From Anthonomus grandis grandis (taxonomy: Eukaryota; Arthropoda; Insecta; Coleoptera; Curculionidae), in assembly GCF_022605725.1 (NCBI RefSeq), contig NC_065548.1, positions 11,069,644 through 11,133,643 of the forward strand: 64,000 bases of DNA, read 5' to 3'. This document shows, piece after piece, positions 44,145-54,854 of the stretch; within the stretch, counting starts at the first letter, position 1, and each line of letters opens with the position of its first letter. The position numbers and the translations under genes were made by a program. Below the pieces are notes generated by a model that worked only from the letters and a program-made list of their open reading frames with translations, did not search any database and was not told the origin of the DNA.

Positions 44145-46074
44145 CAGTGCGCGGTCATTGTTAACTGATACAATTTAGAAATCGTATAGTATGTACAAAT
44201 GCGATAGATAAATATTAAACTGGAAATATTTCAAAAACTACAAATTTCTGGAACAGGAATCTTTATACAAAGTAACCCTTATTTTTAATGCTTAATAGGA
44301 TTAAATTATAAAAAATAGGAGGAGTTCTATTTGAAAAAAAGTGACTTTAGACGGTCTATTAAATTTTATTTATATTTTCCTTTTTTGAACATACTATATT
44401 AATCATTATCAAAAGTTCATAAAAGGGCTATTAAAATTGGTTCTCCTCTATAAGGTACCCTAACAAAACAGAATGATTAAAGTTTCCTTATAGGACAAGT
44501 TGACAATTATTAGACATGAGAACTCACATATGTCAAAAATTGTTTGACTGAAATATATCAACCCAAAAAAATATTTAGATTCTGAGGTAAAATTCAAAAA
44601 TATAATAACAGAGTGTTCCATTTAAAATAATGTTTTTTTTCACTGTTTCGTACGAGAAAACATGTTCTAATTGAATCACTTTGTTATCTAATATTCTGTC
44701 AACAGTGACCTGTTTGCATTGCTCTGAGTGGCAAAATATCGAACTTTTTACAATAATTTAATATACGCAAAAAACCATTTGTAAAAATGCTTACTGGACA
44801 AACATTCACACTTTCGATGCTTCTTCCATTGCTGGTGTTTAGCTGCCTGACCAGATTTAAAATCGTTGATGTGTATTCTTTTATGTAAATATATATTTAT
44901 TTTGGGTTTAAGTTAAGTTAAGAGCAATTTTTCGTTTTGTTGTAAATTGTGTCAGGGTCTGTTTCAGCATAATGGACGAATTCAACTTGTTTACAAAAGT
45001 GTTATTGCCCAACTTTAAATTGTATATAAAGATTGCAGACTATTGCTCTGAATTATTGGACGCTGGGCGTTCGTAGGTAAGGATTTAATCACACTCTCTA
45101 TATTAAGAGAATGACAAGTGAAACCATTTAACTGCATACAACCCATTTAATTAACACAAGCTGCAGAGGTTCAGAGGCAAATTCCGCGAAATGTAATCAT
45201 TGATTACTGTTTATAAAATGGAAATATAAAATGTAGTTACACTTTAAAGTAAATCATAATGTATGTGTATTAATTATATTTAAATAAAAATAACGAAATA
45301 TTTATCGCAGTGAAAGTTCATTAGCCTTGGGGTGCAGAATTAAAAATGATTACTAAATTATCAAAAGTTTAAATTATATTCAAACAGTTTTACAAAGTAC
45401 TTAAGTAAATTCTATAAAAAATCATTATCTATAGTGTGATAGTGTCGAGCAAGGTGAGGATAGTAATACACAATACAGGGTTATATGGGATTCGCTTATG
45501 TATCCATATCTGACCACTTAGTCTTAATCTATAATAACAAAAAACCTCAGTAATAATTATCAATGACTTAAAAATTGAAAAAAGTTTAAATAATTAATGA
45601 TAAAGTAAATAAATCAGTAAAAGAACTGACCTAAATATTCCTAGTCACCCTCACTCAACCAAGCAGGATGGTCTGTATTAGGTGTGTTCGGTGTGAAATG
45701 GTGCTCATAATAGCTGATGTTGGGACTGTTAACCATAAGACGCTTAAGGCAGGTAAGGTTAGCCTTTAGAAAAGGTTAAGAAGCAACATAAGAAGAAAGA
45801 AAAAAAAAGAAAATCCCGAAAATTCCAATGACAATAACAAAGCTCAATGTCACCATGCTGGTACAAATAAGGAAATGATTAATCAATTACGTCGCTAAGT
45901 TTCTAGTTAAAATTTATGTATTCTGCCACGAAATTACAAAATCATAGCTTGATAAGGTAAAAGAGATTCTGATAAATCAAAGCAATATTTGAAACAACCT
46001 ACACCGTTTTAGTTTTCTGGACGGCCATAAGTCAAAGATTACCTGTCCAAGGTAGTCCTATGGGTGGACCGTGT
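44145..46074. other. No recognisable gene
   Basis: AT-rich filler. A GC-bearing stretch at 45640-45790 shows no frame or repeat that I recognise. Confidence 0.5.
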
Positions 46075-46135
46075 GATGTGACACTAAAACCACAAAACAG
46101 TTTTACCACTAACCAAAACTCTTTATTTTGTTTTT

Positions 46136-46171
46136 GACACGTGTTTTGCTAATGATGTTAGCATCTTTGTG
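46136..46171 (-). ncRNA. Degenerate hammerhead-like core
   Basis: The CUGANGA box has decayed (ACAAAGA), but helix II is perfect (GCUAA/UUAGC), AAA replaces GAA, and the palindrome ACACGUGU plus C follow. Colinear with the better core at 17897-17931. Confidence 0.4.
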
Positions 46172-46675
46172 AAAAGACTAAAACTACCTACAAGTGGCCT
46201 TATACAGTGCATCCCAAAAGTTATGTCTAAATTCATTTAAAATTCAGGGGTGTGTTCGGAAACGCTCGGACCCGTCGATTTTTATTTCAAGTTGCGCATG
46301 TTTGTACGTAAAGTTTGTATATACAGGGTTGCTCAAAAAAAAATTACGACCATCAACTTAATTTTTTCAAATGAAAGCATGTTTTTTTCATTTCAATTTT
46401 GAATTTCTCGTGGAATTCTACGTATGTTTTATGCATCATGTCCTATACCTAAAGTGTGCTAACAGTTTTCGAAAAAAAGACGACCAAACATTATTATTGA
46501 AGTTCACCTTACGAGTCACCTTATCTCTGAGAATTTTTATGTAGAGCAAATTTCCATTCATTCGTGTTTTTTTGTTATCTGGTGACCGTGTATTTTCATG
46601 GAAACTGTATGACAGTTGTACTTCAAATAGATTTTGTCAAGTGTGAAGTGTACGAGCAAAGTTGCGGTTTTCACA

Positions 46676-46711
46676 ATGGTAAAGTTAACGGAACGGGAAA
46701 AAATACAAATT
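46676..46711 (+). pseudogene. Mariner transposase, first 12 codons
   Basis: ATG at 46676 begins 'MVKLTEREKIQI', the usual N-terminus of this transposase group, and is cut after codon 12 by the LINE insertion. The remainder resumes in frame at 48612. Confidence 0.75.
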
Positions 46712-48609
46712 CAAATTCAAATTCAAATTCAAAACAAATTTATTTATCATGAAGGTAAATAAATAATCATATACAATATTGTAGCATAATAATATACATA
46801 TGTTGTACAACCTATCAAATACATGATAAATAGGACCATGCCTCGATTATAGAGAACCGTTTACACAGGTTCATCATAAGATAGAACCTGTGTGGCATAG
46901 CCCTTCAAAAACCTTAAAAGTAAAAAGTAAAAAAAAAAAGATTTTCTTAATTAATCAAGACATGCATGTATTGAGTATCATATTTAAGTATTTAAGTAAG
47001 GCAAAGCAGGCGGGGGTTCTGGATATGCAGGAAAGGTAAATTAATTAATATTTATAACAATAATAAGTAGACAGCAATTGAAGGCCGAGCGGCTCAGCTC
47101 TTTTAATTTTTATTGTAGATTAAGTATTGTTTTTTTGAGAATCAAGCAGTTTATTACGAATATATTTTTTATATGCAGTAAACGGAAAACTTTTGCAATT
47201 AGCCGGAAGTCTATTCCAAAGTTGAGAGGCGACAAAAACAAAAGATTTTTGAAAATTTGCTGTTCTATGTTGTGGTATTCTAAATAAATTTATAAATCTA
47301 GTGTTATGCTCATGAAGAAAATTTGTAAAATTGTTAGCTAAATATAATGGCTCCCTAGTTTTTATAACTTTATACACGAAGGAATACATGTGATATTTTC
47401 TACGATTTTTCATATTTAGAATTAAGTTATTGTTTAAATAAGGAGAAATGTGACTTCTAAATGGAATTTTGTAGGAAAAACGCATACAACAATTCTGAAG
47501 TTTTTGTATTGAGTAAGCGGAGTCTTCAGTCAATGAATCCGAATATACCACATCACAATAATCAAATAAGGATAAAACAAGTGTGTTACATAAAAAATAT
47601 TTAGTTTTAGGAGGTAAATGATTTTTTAAGCCGTAAAGTTTTCTTAACCGCATGTATGCAATTTTGAGCTTATTCTTTATATGTGTTTGAAATGAAATAC
47701 CGCTATTAATGTATACTCCTAAGTTTTTGACCTCTCGTACTACTGGTAGCTGTTCATTACGAATTTTTGCATTTAAAGTTGTTGCTGCATTAAGGGCGTT
47801 CTTTCCACCACCCAGAAAAATTATACATGATTTAGACGAATTTAATTTCAAATTATGGTCGCAGGAAAAGTTATCTATATTTTCTAAATCCTTATTAAAT
47901 TGTTCTTCTATTATGGGTAGAGTTTCACGTGAAAATGAAGTATACAGCTGGGAATCGTCAGCATATTGTTGTAACATTGAGTACTTTATGCAGGATTTCA
48001 TATCTGCAACATACAATGAAAAAAGCAACGGCCCCAAAATAGAACCCTGGGGAACACCAGTAGATACAGGATAATAACTTGATTTTTCAGTTGTAGAAGC
48101 CTTGTTGATTACTACGCAATTCACTCTATTATTAAGATATGACTTAAAAAAAACAATCGCGTTATTCGAAAAACCAAAATAATAAAGCTTTGCTAATAAC
48201 ATTTCGTGGTTTAAAGTATCGAAAGCTCTACTAAAATCCAATAATCCAAGACATGTTATTTCCTTTTTTTCCTCATTTATCCTACAGTTATTAAGAAGGT
48301 GTACTAGACTCGTGGTAGTGCTAAAGTTCTTTCTAAAACCCGATTGGCAGTCCGAGATGATATTGTAAAAATCGATAAAGCTGCATATTTGTTGGTGCAC
48401 AAACCTTTCTAAAATTTTAGAAACCAGAGGCAGTATACTAATGGGTCTGAGGTCTTTAAACCCTTTTGGATCAGCCACCTTTGCTAGAGGTTTCAAAATA
48501 GCTTTTTTTCCAAATTGTAGGATAAAAATTTTGTAATAAGCAGCTATTTAAAATATTTAATAATGGTTTTGTAACATATGGTAGGCACATTTCTAGATCT
48601 TTTAAGCTT
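46706..48609 (-). mobile_element. Young 5'-truncated CR1-like LINE with (AATTTG)n tail
   Basis: Minus-strand insertion in the mariner transposase gene. Its 3' tail is four AATTTG units at 46706-46729 (read on minus) and it begins at about 48609. AAATT occurs at both borders (46707-46711, 48610-48614), so the target duplication is 5 bp or slightly more and coincides with the tail unit. About 1.9 kb remains: end of the linker, full RT, C-terminal region and ~400 bp 3' UTR. Confidence 0.9.
47120..48496 (-). CDS. LINE reverse transcriptase, 458 residues open
   Basis: Longest open frame of the window. It is the RT and C-terminal region of a CR1-like LINE ORF2 that copies element RNA at a nicked target in the nucleus. 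RT motifs: 'GFKDLRPISILPLVSKI' (12-28), motif A 'LLDFSRAFDTLNH' (85-97), motif B 'STGVPQGSILGPLLF' (145-159), motif C 'QQYADDSQLY' (176-185), thumb 'VKNLGVYINSGISFQTH', and C-terminal 'HMYSFVYKVIKTREPLYL' and 'QLWNRLPANCKSFPFTAYKK'. All three catalytic aspartates are intact. The ATG at 48496 is internal: the protein continues upstream in another frame (48500-48609, 'PYVTKPLLNILNSCLLQNF'), the shift lying in an A tract near 48500-48510. The endonuclease and ORF1 are lost by truncation. Confidence 0.92.
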   Translation of the reverse strand: MKPLAKVADPKGFKDLRPISILPLVSKILERFVHQQICSFIDFYNIISDCQSGFRKNFSTTTSLVHLLNNCRINEEKKEITCLGLLDFSRAFDTLNHEMLLAKLYYFGFSNNAIVFFKSYLNNRVNCVVINKASTTEKSSYYPVSTGVPQGSILGPLLFSLYVADMKSCIKYSMLQQYADDSQLYTSFSRETLPIIEEQFNKDLENIDNFSCDHNLKLNSSKSCIIFLGGGKNALNAATTLNAKIRNEQLPVVREVKNLGVYINSGISFQTHIKNKLKIAYMRLRKLYGLKNHLPPKTKYFLCNTLVLSLFDYCDVVYSDSLTEDSAYSIQKLQNCCMRFSYKIPFRSHISPYLNNNLILNMKNRRKYHMYSFVYKVIKTREPLYLANNFTNFLHEHNTRFINLFRIPQHRTANFQKSFVFVASQLWNRLPANCKSFPFTAYKKYIRNKLLDSQKNNT

Positions 48610-48611
48610 AA

Positions 48612-49585
48612 ATTCTGTGCATGGTTGGGTTTAGTGATAGAACACGTACTCAAAGAAAAGCTGCTCAATTATTCAATGAAATCCATCCTGATTGTCCTCC
48701 GATATGTCAAAAGGTGGTGAGTAGAATAGAGGCTAAATTTAGAGAATTCGGTCATGTTAGAGATCTGCCGAAATCTGGTCATCCTACTCGAGATAAAAAT
48801 GAACAACTTGACGTTTTGCTTTCTTTGGAAGAAAATCCTCTGTCGCAGATTGGGGCAAATTTACACATGGCGAAATCTATAGTTCACCGAATAGTTAAAA
48901 AGCACAAATATCACCCCTACAAAGGTCTTCCTGTGCAAGAGTTATTTGATGACGATTTCGATAGGCGAAATGAGTTTTCTGAACGCTTACAAAACATGTG
49001 CAATCTAAATAATAATTTAGTAACAAATATTATTTTTTCCGATGAAGCCACGATCTGTTTAAATGGTAGTGTGAACAGACAAAATTTTCGATACTGGGCA
49101 ACAGAAAATCCGCATTGGATGATGGAGGTAAACACCCAGTACCCTCAAAAACTAAATGTGTGGTGGATTTTCTCTAATTTGAATTAGTTCCAGCATTACT
49201 AGCTTTATTTCCAAATCCATTGGACCCAGACTATCCTGACGAAGAATTAATTTTCCAGCAAGATGGCGCTTCTCAGAACTATCCTGCCACTGTGCGTACA
49301 TTTTTGAATGAAACCTTTCCCAATCGGTGGATAGGAAGGAGAGGACCCATTGAATGGCTTGCTAGGTCGCCTGACCTAACACCAATGGACTTTTTTTTGT
49401 GGGGATACCTCAAGTCGAAGGTATTTGTTAATAGGCCAAATAATCTAGACGACTTGAAAGAGAGAATTCGCAGAGAAGTGCGCGCCATAACTCCAGAAAT
49501 GATTGAAAATGTGCAACGAGACTATATTTATCGCCTTGGATATTGTCAAGTCGTGAATGGCAACCATTTTGAACATTTAACTTAA
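48612..49585 (+). pseudogene. DD41D-type mariner transposase, main part
   Basis: Resumes from codon 12 with 'ILCMVGFSDRTRTQRKAAQL' (helix-turn-helix), 'HVRDLPKSGHPTR', a second DNA-binding region 'GANLHMAKSIVHRIVKKHKY', then the catalytic domain: 'IIFSDEATICLNGSVNRQNF' (first Asp), 'QYPQKLNVWW'; after a deletion of roughly 30 residues plus frameshift near 49165-49185 it continues 'DPDYPDEELIFQQDGASQNY' (second Asp) and 'RRGPIEWLARSPDLTPMDFF' (third Asp), ending 'NGNHFEHLT'. There are 41 residues between the second and third aspartates, the DD41D spacing. All three aspartates survive but the deletion between the first two makes the copy inactive. Confidence 0.9.
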
Positions 49586-50030
49586 TTTTTGTTCTTTTTT
49601 TATTTGTTACATTAATTATCTTTTTTTTCGATAACTGTTGACATTAGGTATAGGACATGATGCATGAAACATACATAGAATTCCACGCGAAATTCAAAGA
49701 TGAAATAAAAAAAAAGTTGCTTTCATTTGAAAAAATGAAGTTGATGGTCGTAATTTATTTTTTAACAACCCTGTATATACAAACTTCACGTACAAAAATG
49801 CGCAACTTGAAATAAAAATCGACGGGTCCGAGCCTTTTTTTTTTGAACACACCCCTGAATTTTAAATGAATTAGACATAACTTTTGGGATGCACTGTATA
49901 CTAAAGATCTAATGAAACATGGCTGAACAGATTTAAGCACTAACTAAACTATACAATTGACCTTTATCCTTATTAAGAATGCAGTTTTGGTTAGTGGTAA
50001 AACTGTTTTGTGATTTGATTTTTCTCTTCC

Positions 50031-51242
50031 ACAATCAAAGAGACAAATGTTAAGTGGGCAGAGAATAAACCAAGAAATTCGCGGTGTGGCGGATACGAGC
50101 TTCGTCAGTACACAAAACACTTGTTCCACTTATAAAATTAGCATTTGCCTTATTTTAATACAAATTAAATTAAATGAAGGGATTAAATTGCTAAAAACAA
50201 ATAATCGGTAAAATTGTGATTTTCTTTAAACTAGAACGTCGATGGTTGGTAAAGACACGCAGCATCGGCAGCATTCCTCACGTTCTGGGATCTCAACAGC
50301 CATGACACATCTCATGCCCTCTCTTCGGTATAATGAGTTTTAGCATAAACTGTCCAGTTTACATGTTTACAATTCTTTCATATTAAATGTGTTTATTTCG
50401 AATATATTTCTTTTTACATTTTCAATGTTTATGACTGGTAGTCTAATAAGATATGTCAGGAATTTTGCACTTGCACCAAAAACATCTCAGGAATGTGATA
50501 TCCCAGGTAGAAATTTCCCACTTATATCACAATATGCAATCGGGACTATTCTTGGAATATCCCCAATAACCCATTAAGGAGGATATTATAGAGGGCTCTT
50601 AGTGGAACGTCTAAAAAATATAATTTAAAATGTTCGTATGTATCCATTTAATTCATGTAATAGACTTCGTCCAAATTGAGAAATAAATAGAAAAAATATA
50701 TAAAAAATTATAAAACCAATATATCTAATAAATATGTAGTATTTGTATTTTGTTGAAAATTAAATTTTATATTATTTTTATAATGCTTTTTTTACATCAG
50801 TCAAAGTCGTTCCCAAGATTTCAAATTACAAAATATTTATATAAATTCATATTTGAATTAAAAATTTATAATTTTTTTTGCATATATTTTAGGAAAATTG
50901 GATTTTAATAAAATTTTTAACTTTTCTATTTAAGTTTATTCCTTTAATATGTAAATTTTGTTTTCTTTAACAAAACTCTTCTTAAGTTTCAGAGTTTTTG
51001 TATCAAAAATATATTATGTTATATTTTTAAATATTCTCTGTATTATTTTATTAATTTTCTGTTGTTTTTTTAAATAGTTTTAATATTTATAAAAATTTAT
51101 AAAAAATATAATAAAGATTTGAAAGGCCTTAAAGAACTTTTAGAAATTTGATCTACTATTTACACAGTTAATTTTAAAGATCTTAATTATAATATTTATA
51201 ATAATAATAATGATAAAATTTTTTAGTTGTTCTTTTATTTTA
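50031..51242. other. No recognisable gene
   Basis: Strongly AT-rich from about 50600. Frames 50389-50577 and others are anonymous. Confidence 0.5.
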
Positions 51243-51246
51243 TTAA

Positions 51247-52033
51247 CACGTTCGCTGCCAATCGTTGCCAACTCGAGATGATTTTTATTATTTTGCATAT
51301 TTTATTTCTAGATATGGTAGGTTAGAAAAATAAGAATATTTTACATAATATATTGTTTATTTTTGAAATAATCTTACACAAAAACCAGTAGTTTTTAAAT
51401 GTTTTTTTTTTTAGTCAAAACACCTTTTTAAAATTATAAAGGTATAAATGAAGCTGTATCTATATCTATAGATATAGGTATTTACATACTATAGGTTTAA
51501 TAATAAACATAAATTCAACTTTATTTTGCTCAAACAAATACCTACACCTACATGATAGCCAGATATGGCTTGTTTATGTTCTAAACATTTTCTTAACACA
51601 ACCACAATTATTCTAGTTTTTATGGCATCTCACTAGCTCAAATATTAAAAAAGGTAAGAGAGGTCCCGTATTAGAAAAACCCTGTGCAATTTCCAAAAAT
51701 ATGATAGCCATGTCTCTGTAATGCATTTTGGTTGTTCTTTAATATTAATACATTAAGACATAAATATGTTTAAAACATAGGTTGTATATTACTTGTGTTC
51801 CAAAACTCCTATCTTACGCAACACTGTGCGCCGCCTCGGTCTATTAGACCGCGTGACATTTTCGTCACTTTTGACATAAATATGACATCTACAAAAAAAC
51901 TAACTGCAGGTGACGTGATAATAACTAAAAGCCTTTGACTAGACGAAGTGGCTTCAGGAGAACTTTTTTTTCTTGGCCCCTACTTTTGTGGCGCTAGTGA
52001 AATAATTGCAAATTTTGCTTGGCAGTGAACGTG
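51247..52033. mobile_element. piggyBac-like MITE, 787 bp, TTAA target duplication
   Basis: CACGTTCGCTGCCAA at 51247 is inverted at the right end (TTGGCAGTGAACGTG ending 52033), 14 of 15 matching, and TTAA flanks both sides (51243-51246, 52034-52037). TTAA duplications are specific to piggyBac-type elements. No transposase frame is inside. The interior has a GC-richer block near 51830-51900. Confidence 0.75.
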
Positions 52034-52037
52034 TTAA

Positions 52038-54045
52038 TTTATAGCAATAAATTACCTATTTTATTTTTTTTAAATTGATGGAAGAATAATTCATTGAGAA
52101 TAAATAGTGAAATGAAGAAAAAATTAATCAATTATTTGACCTAATTAATAAGTATTTTATAATGGAATTTGAAGTATTTTAAAAAATCATGTATTAAAAT
52201 ACGTGGAACAATTCCAATAAAAGCTTCCTTTATATAAAAGTCTAGCAAATATTATTTATAACATCGTTCATAATTATATCACATTCCGAGCACATGAATA
52301 ATAAACACTAAAAATCGTATTATTAAGGCATTCTAAGAATATTCACGATCTAAATATATCTTTCGAATGTACCTAAATAGAATGAACAAGGCCAAGAATA
52401 TTTTGACAACAATTATTTAAAAGGAATATTATGTACTCCAGTCCTGGGTTCCAGCAATTTCTATTTGAAAATGTTGCCCAATTATAATTAAAATAAACCC
52501 ATTATAAAAAAGTTTTATTTTAAATTAAATCTTAAGCTATATTGTGTCTACAACCACGTGCCCCTATTTCCTTCCTCCCTTCGCCCCTTAAATTAAAAAA
52601 CAAAAAATGAAGAAAAGAAAGTAATAAATAATTGTTTCACTTTCCACCCTGTCCGGTATATAACGTTGTTTGCGGAATCTTTTTCTTCCACGGTTCTGGT
52701 TATCAAATTAACAAAGTTATAAAAGTATCCAATCAAGAAACTTTTTTTTTTACATTCCCTAACAATTCAGTTCCTCCCAAAAAGTTCGAAAAACTTTCGG
52801 GAACTGCTTCCTGCACTCCCGATATAATAATTTTAAAAGACGGTATCTTAACGCCACCTCTGTAGTTCAAATGAAATTAAAAAGAGCTTCAGTTTGGCTT
52901 ATAGTCAACTGGACTTACCGTATTACATTTTTCACTAAGGTGAAGAATTAGGTATCAAGTAATTTTTATCAATATTTGCAAGGATGAAGCAGTATAATTA
53001 ATGTACAGTGTGGTCAAAGAAACTAAAAAAAAAACAGTAAAAATAAAAGTAAATACTTTTGGTCTCTTTGAACTCCAAGTCAGAGGTCTCAAATACATTG
53101 TAATAAAAGGTCAAAGGTTTACACGTACTTCGTCTGTATCATGATATGATGATGACTAGTAGTACTATATCAAAGACACATAAATAATAATTTTTACGAA
53201 CATTTATTAATTGAAGCTAATTTACACTTAAATTACAGACTATTAACTTTTCCTGTATTTACTAATAGAAAGAAAAAGCGAACAAAAAACACTAAATGAT
53301 ACAAAGTCAATAGTAGAAATTAAATGTTAAAATTTATAAAACAGGAAGAAGACTAGTTACCACATATTAAAAATATAAACAAAGGCAAATAATAAAATAA
53401 AATAATAAAGAATATGCGAAAGATAAAAAAAAGGTTAGCTAAATGTAGAAACGACCTCTGTATTATAAGAAGATCGCATTAAGCCTTCCTATAAATCGAC
53501 TTAGTGTAGTGCATTTATTTTATTTAAGGAGAATTTGAGGACATGCTTAAATTGTTGAAAATCAAGTGTCGTTCTTACAGTTGAACCCTGGATTTTTTTT
53601 GACTTTTGTATTACACAGAAGGGTAAGCAATAGTTGATTTTGAGTTTTTGTGACATCAGGGCTTCTACATTTGTTATACAGGCTTGTTAAATTGTTGCAA
53701 TATCCTAGTGTACTTTCAAAATATATTACTGTAAAATATTTATAGAGAATTGAAGCTTATTTTCATACTATGCTCCTGTATCAACAGGGACTTACTTATC
53801 AGCCATAGTTTTGTAAATATATAAATGAAATTAACAACCTTATCACTTTATAGACTGGCAATTAAAAATTATGTACCTACAATAGGTTTTAATCAATATT
53901 TAACAGACATTAAAGCCATTTCAGAATATCTCAGGTACTTTTAAGTAGAGGCTTTAAATTTAACACAAATCTAGATACAAAAACTAGACAATTATAAATC
54001 CTTAAATTAGTCAGTTTGGAATCAGAAGCTATCAGAATTAATAGA
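52038..54045. other. No recognisable gene
   Basis: The frame 52632-52865 (+) is anonymous. 'tacagtgtggtcaaagaaac' at 53003 resembles a Tc1-type end but no inverted partner was found. Confidence 0.5.
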
Positions 54046-54049
54046 TAAT

Positions 54050-54760
54050 AACAGTGAAGAAAAAAACAATATTAAACTCAATAGAATATACTTTAGAATC
54101 ACAAAAAGTGTAACAAAAAGTCAATTTTTTAAACCATTTTTTTAACACAAAATATTTTGGACTTTCAAGTTTATAAGAAAACTTCTCATACTGAAACTGT
54201 CATTCCTGAGATATCACTGTATCCAATTCAACATAAATTGACTGCCTTATAGGTTAAATAAAAAGACTAGTTTTACTATTTCTTTCCCAAAAGCATTTTC
54301 AAAATGAACTTATTAAAGTTTTTTTGCCAGATTGCAATACAAAATAATTATACATTAGAACTGATCTATAAAATTTTATGAATATATCTTTTAACTCCCT
54401 AATTGTCAATAATAACAATCCTATAGACAAAATGGAAGGAAGTGGGGTGTATTAATTAACTTGTAAAAAAACTCGTTCTATTAAGAATATCGGTAAAACT
54501 TATTATAGGAACTTTAAAATTAAAATAAAAGAACATTTAAGAGGTCTTAATAAACCTAACAATAATTCATCACAATTTACTAAACACTTGATAGATTGTA
54601 ATCATGACCAGTTACTTAAAAATTTAAACTTTTTTCAAAAAAAGGACACTACTAAAATAATTTAAAAATTATGGAAATTCGCACATTGTTTAAAAAAAAA
54701 TAATATCCTTATCTTAAATTTACGTTAGATTATTTCCTATTTTTACAGCTTTTATGTAAT
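54050..54760 (+). pseudogene. Penelope-like element relic 1: RT end and GIY-YIG endonuclease
   Basis: Plus strand reads the last RT block 'ILDFQVYKKTSHTETVIPEI' and 'YPIQHKLTALIG' (54150-54250), the connector 'FQNELIKVFLPDCNTK', and the endonuclease 'KMEGSGVY' stop 'LTCKKTRSIKNIGKTY' 'RNFKIKIKEHLRGLNKPNN' 'KHLIDCNHDQ' (54430-54620). Penelope-like elements encode RT plus a GIY-YIG nuclease that nicks the target. Stops and frameshifts are frequent. A second relic with parallel sequence lies about 950 bases downstream. Confidence 0.75.
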
Positions 54761-54854
54761 TAAGTAGAGCAGAAATCTGAGTGTAGTACGATATATGCCT
54801 TCTAAATATTAACAATAGCACTTACACTACAATATACCTATTAAATTCTTGTGG

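Larger units (their letters stand above)
46324..49773 (+). mobile_element. DD41D-type mariner, TA target, ~140-bp terminal inverted repeats
   Basis: Ends CAGGGTTGCTCAAAA and inverse, flanked by TA (46322-46323, 49774-49775). Terminal repeats run to about 46470 on the left and from about 49635 on the right, including 'ttacgaccatcaactt', 'tcaaatgaaagca' and 'gcatcatgtcctatacctaa'. Typical of insect mariners that begin CAGGGTG. The interior is a transposase gene split by a LINE at codon 12. Confidence 0.8.
46205..49896. mobile_element. Snapback MITE carrying a mariner in its centre
   Basis: Ends CAGTGCATCCCAAAAGTTAT and its inverse, flanked by TA (46203-46204, 49897-49898). The outer arms 46205-46323 and 49774-49896 are long inverted repeats of about 120 bp, about 90% identical by eye. 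Without the inner element they would form an almost perfect ~240-bp palindrome centred on 'gtttgtatatacaaac'. The empty target is preserved at 17828-17850. Confidence 0.75.
46075..50030 (-). repeat. Penelope-type terminal repeat, split by nested insertions
   Basis: Minus-oriented repeat whose upstream half is 49985-49899 and whose downstream half is 46202-46085; together they match the uninterrupted copy at 17728-17990. Additionally 'ggttagtggtaaaactgttt' occurs inverted at both extremes (about 46096-46120 and 49993-50016), giving a terminal inverted repeat of about 35 bp. A hammerhead-like core lies at 46136-46171 (minus). All sequence between 46203 and 49898 entered later. Confidence 0.7.

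Noticed and set aside
47709..48074. 121-residue plus frame
   Set aside because: Antisense shadow of the LINE reverse transcriptase.
53003..53030. 'tacagtgtggtcaaagaaac' as a Tc1 end
   Set aside because: No inverted partner found within reasonable distance.
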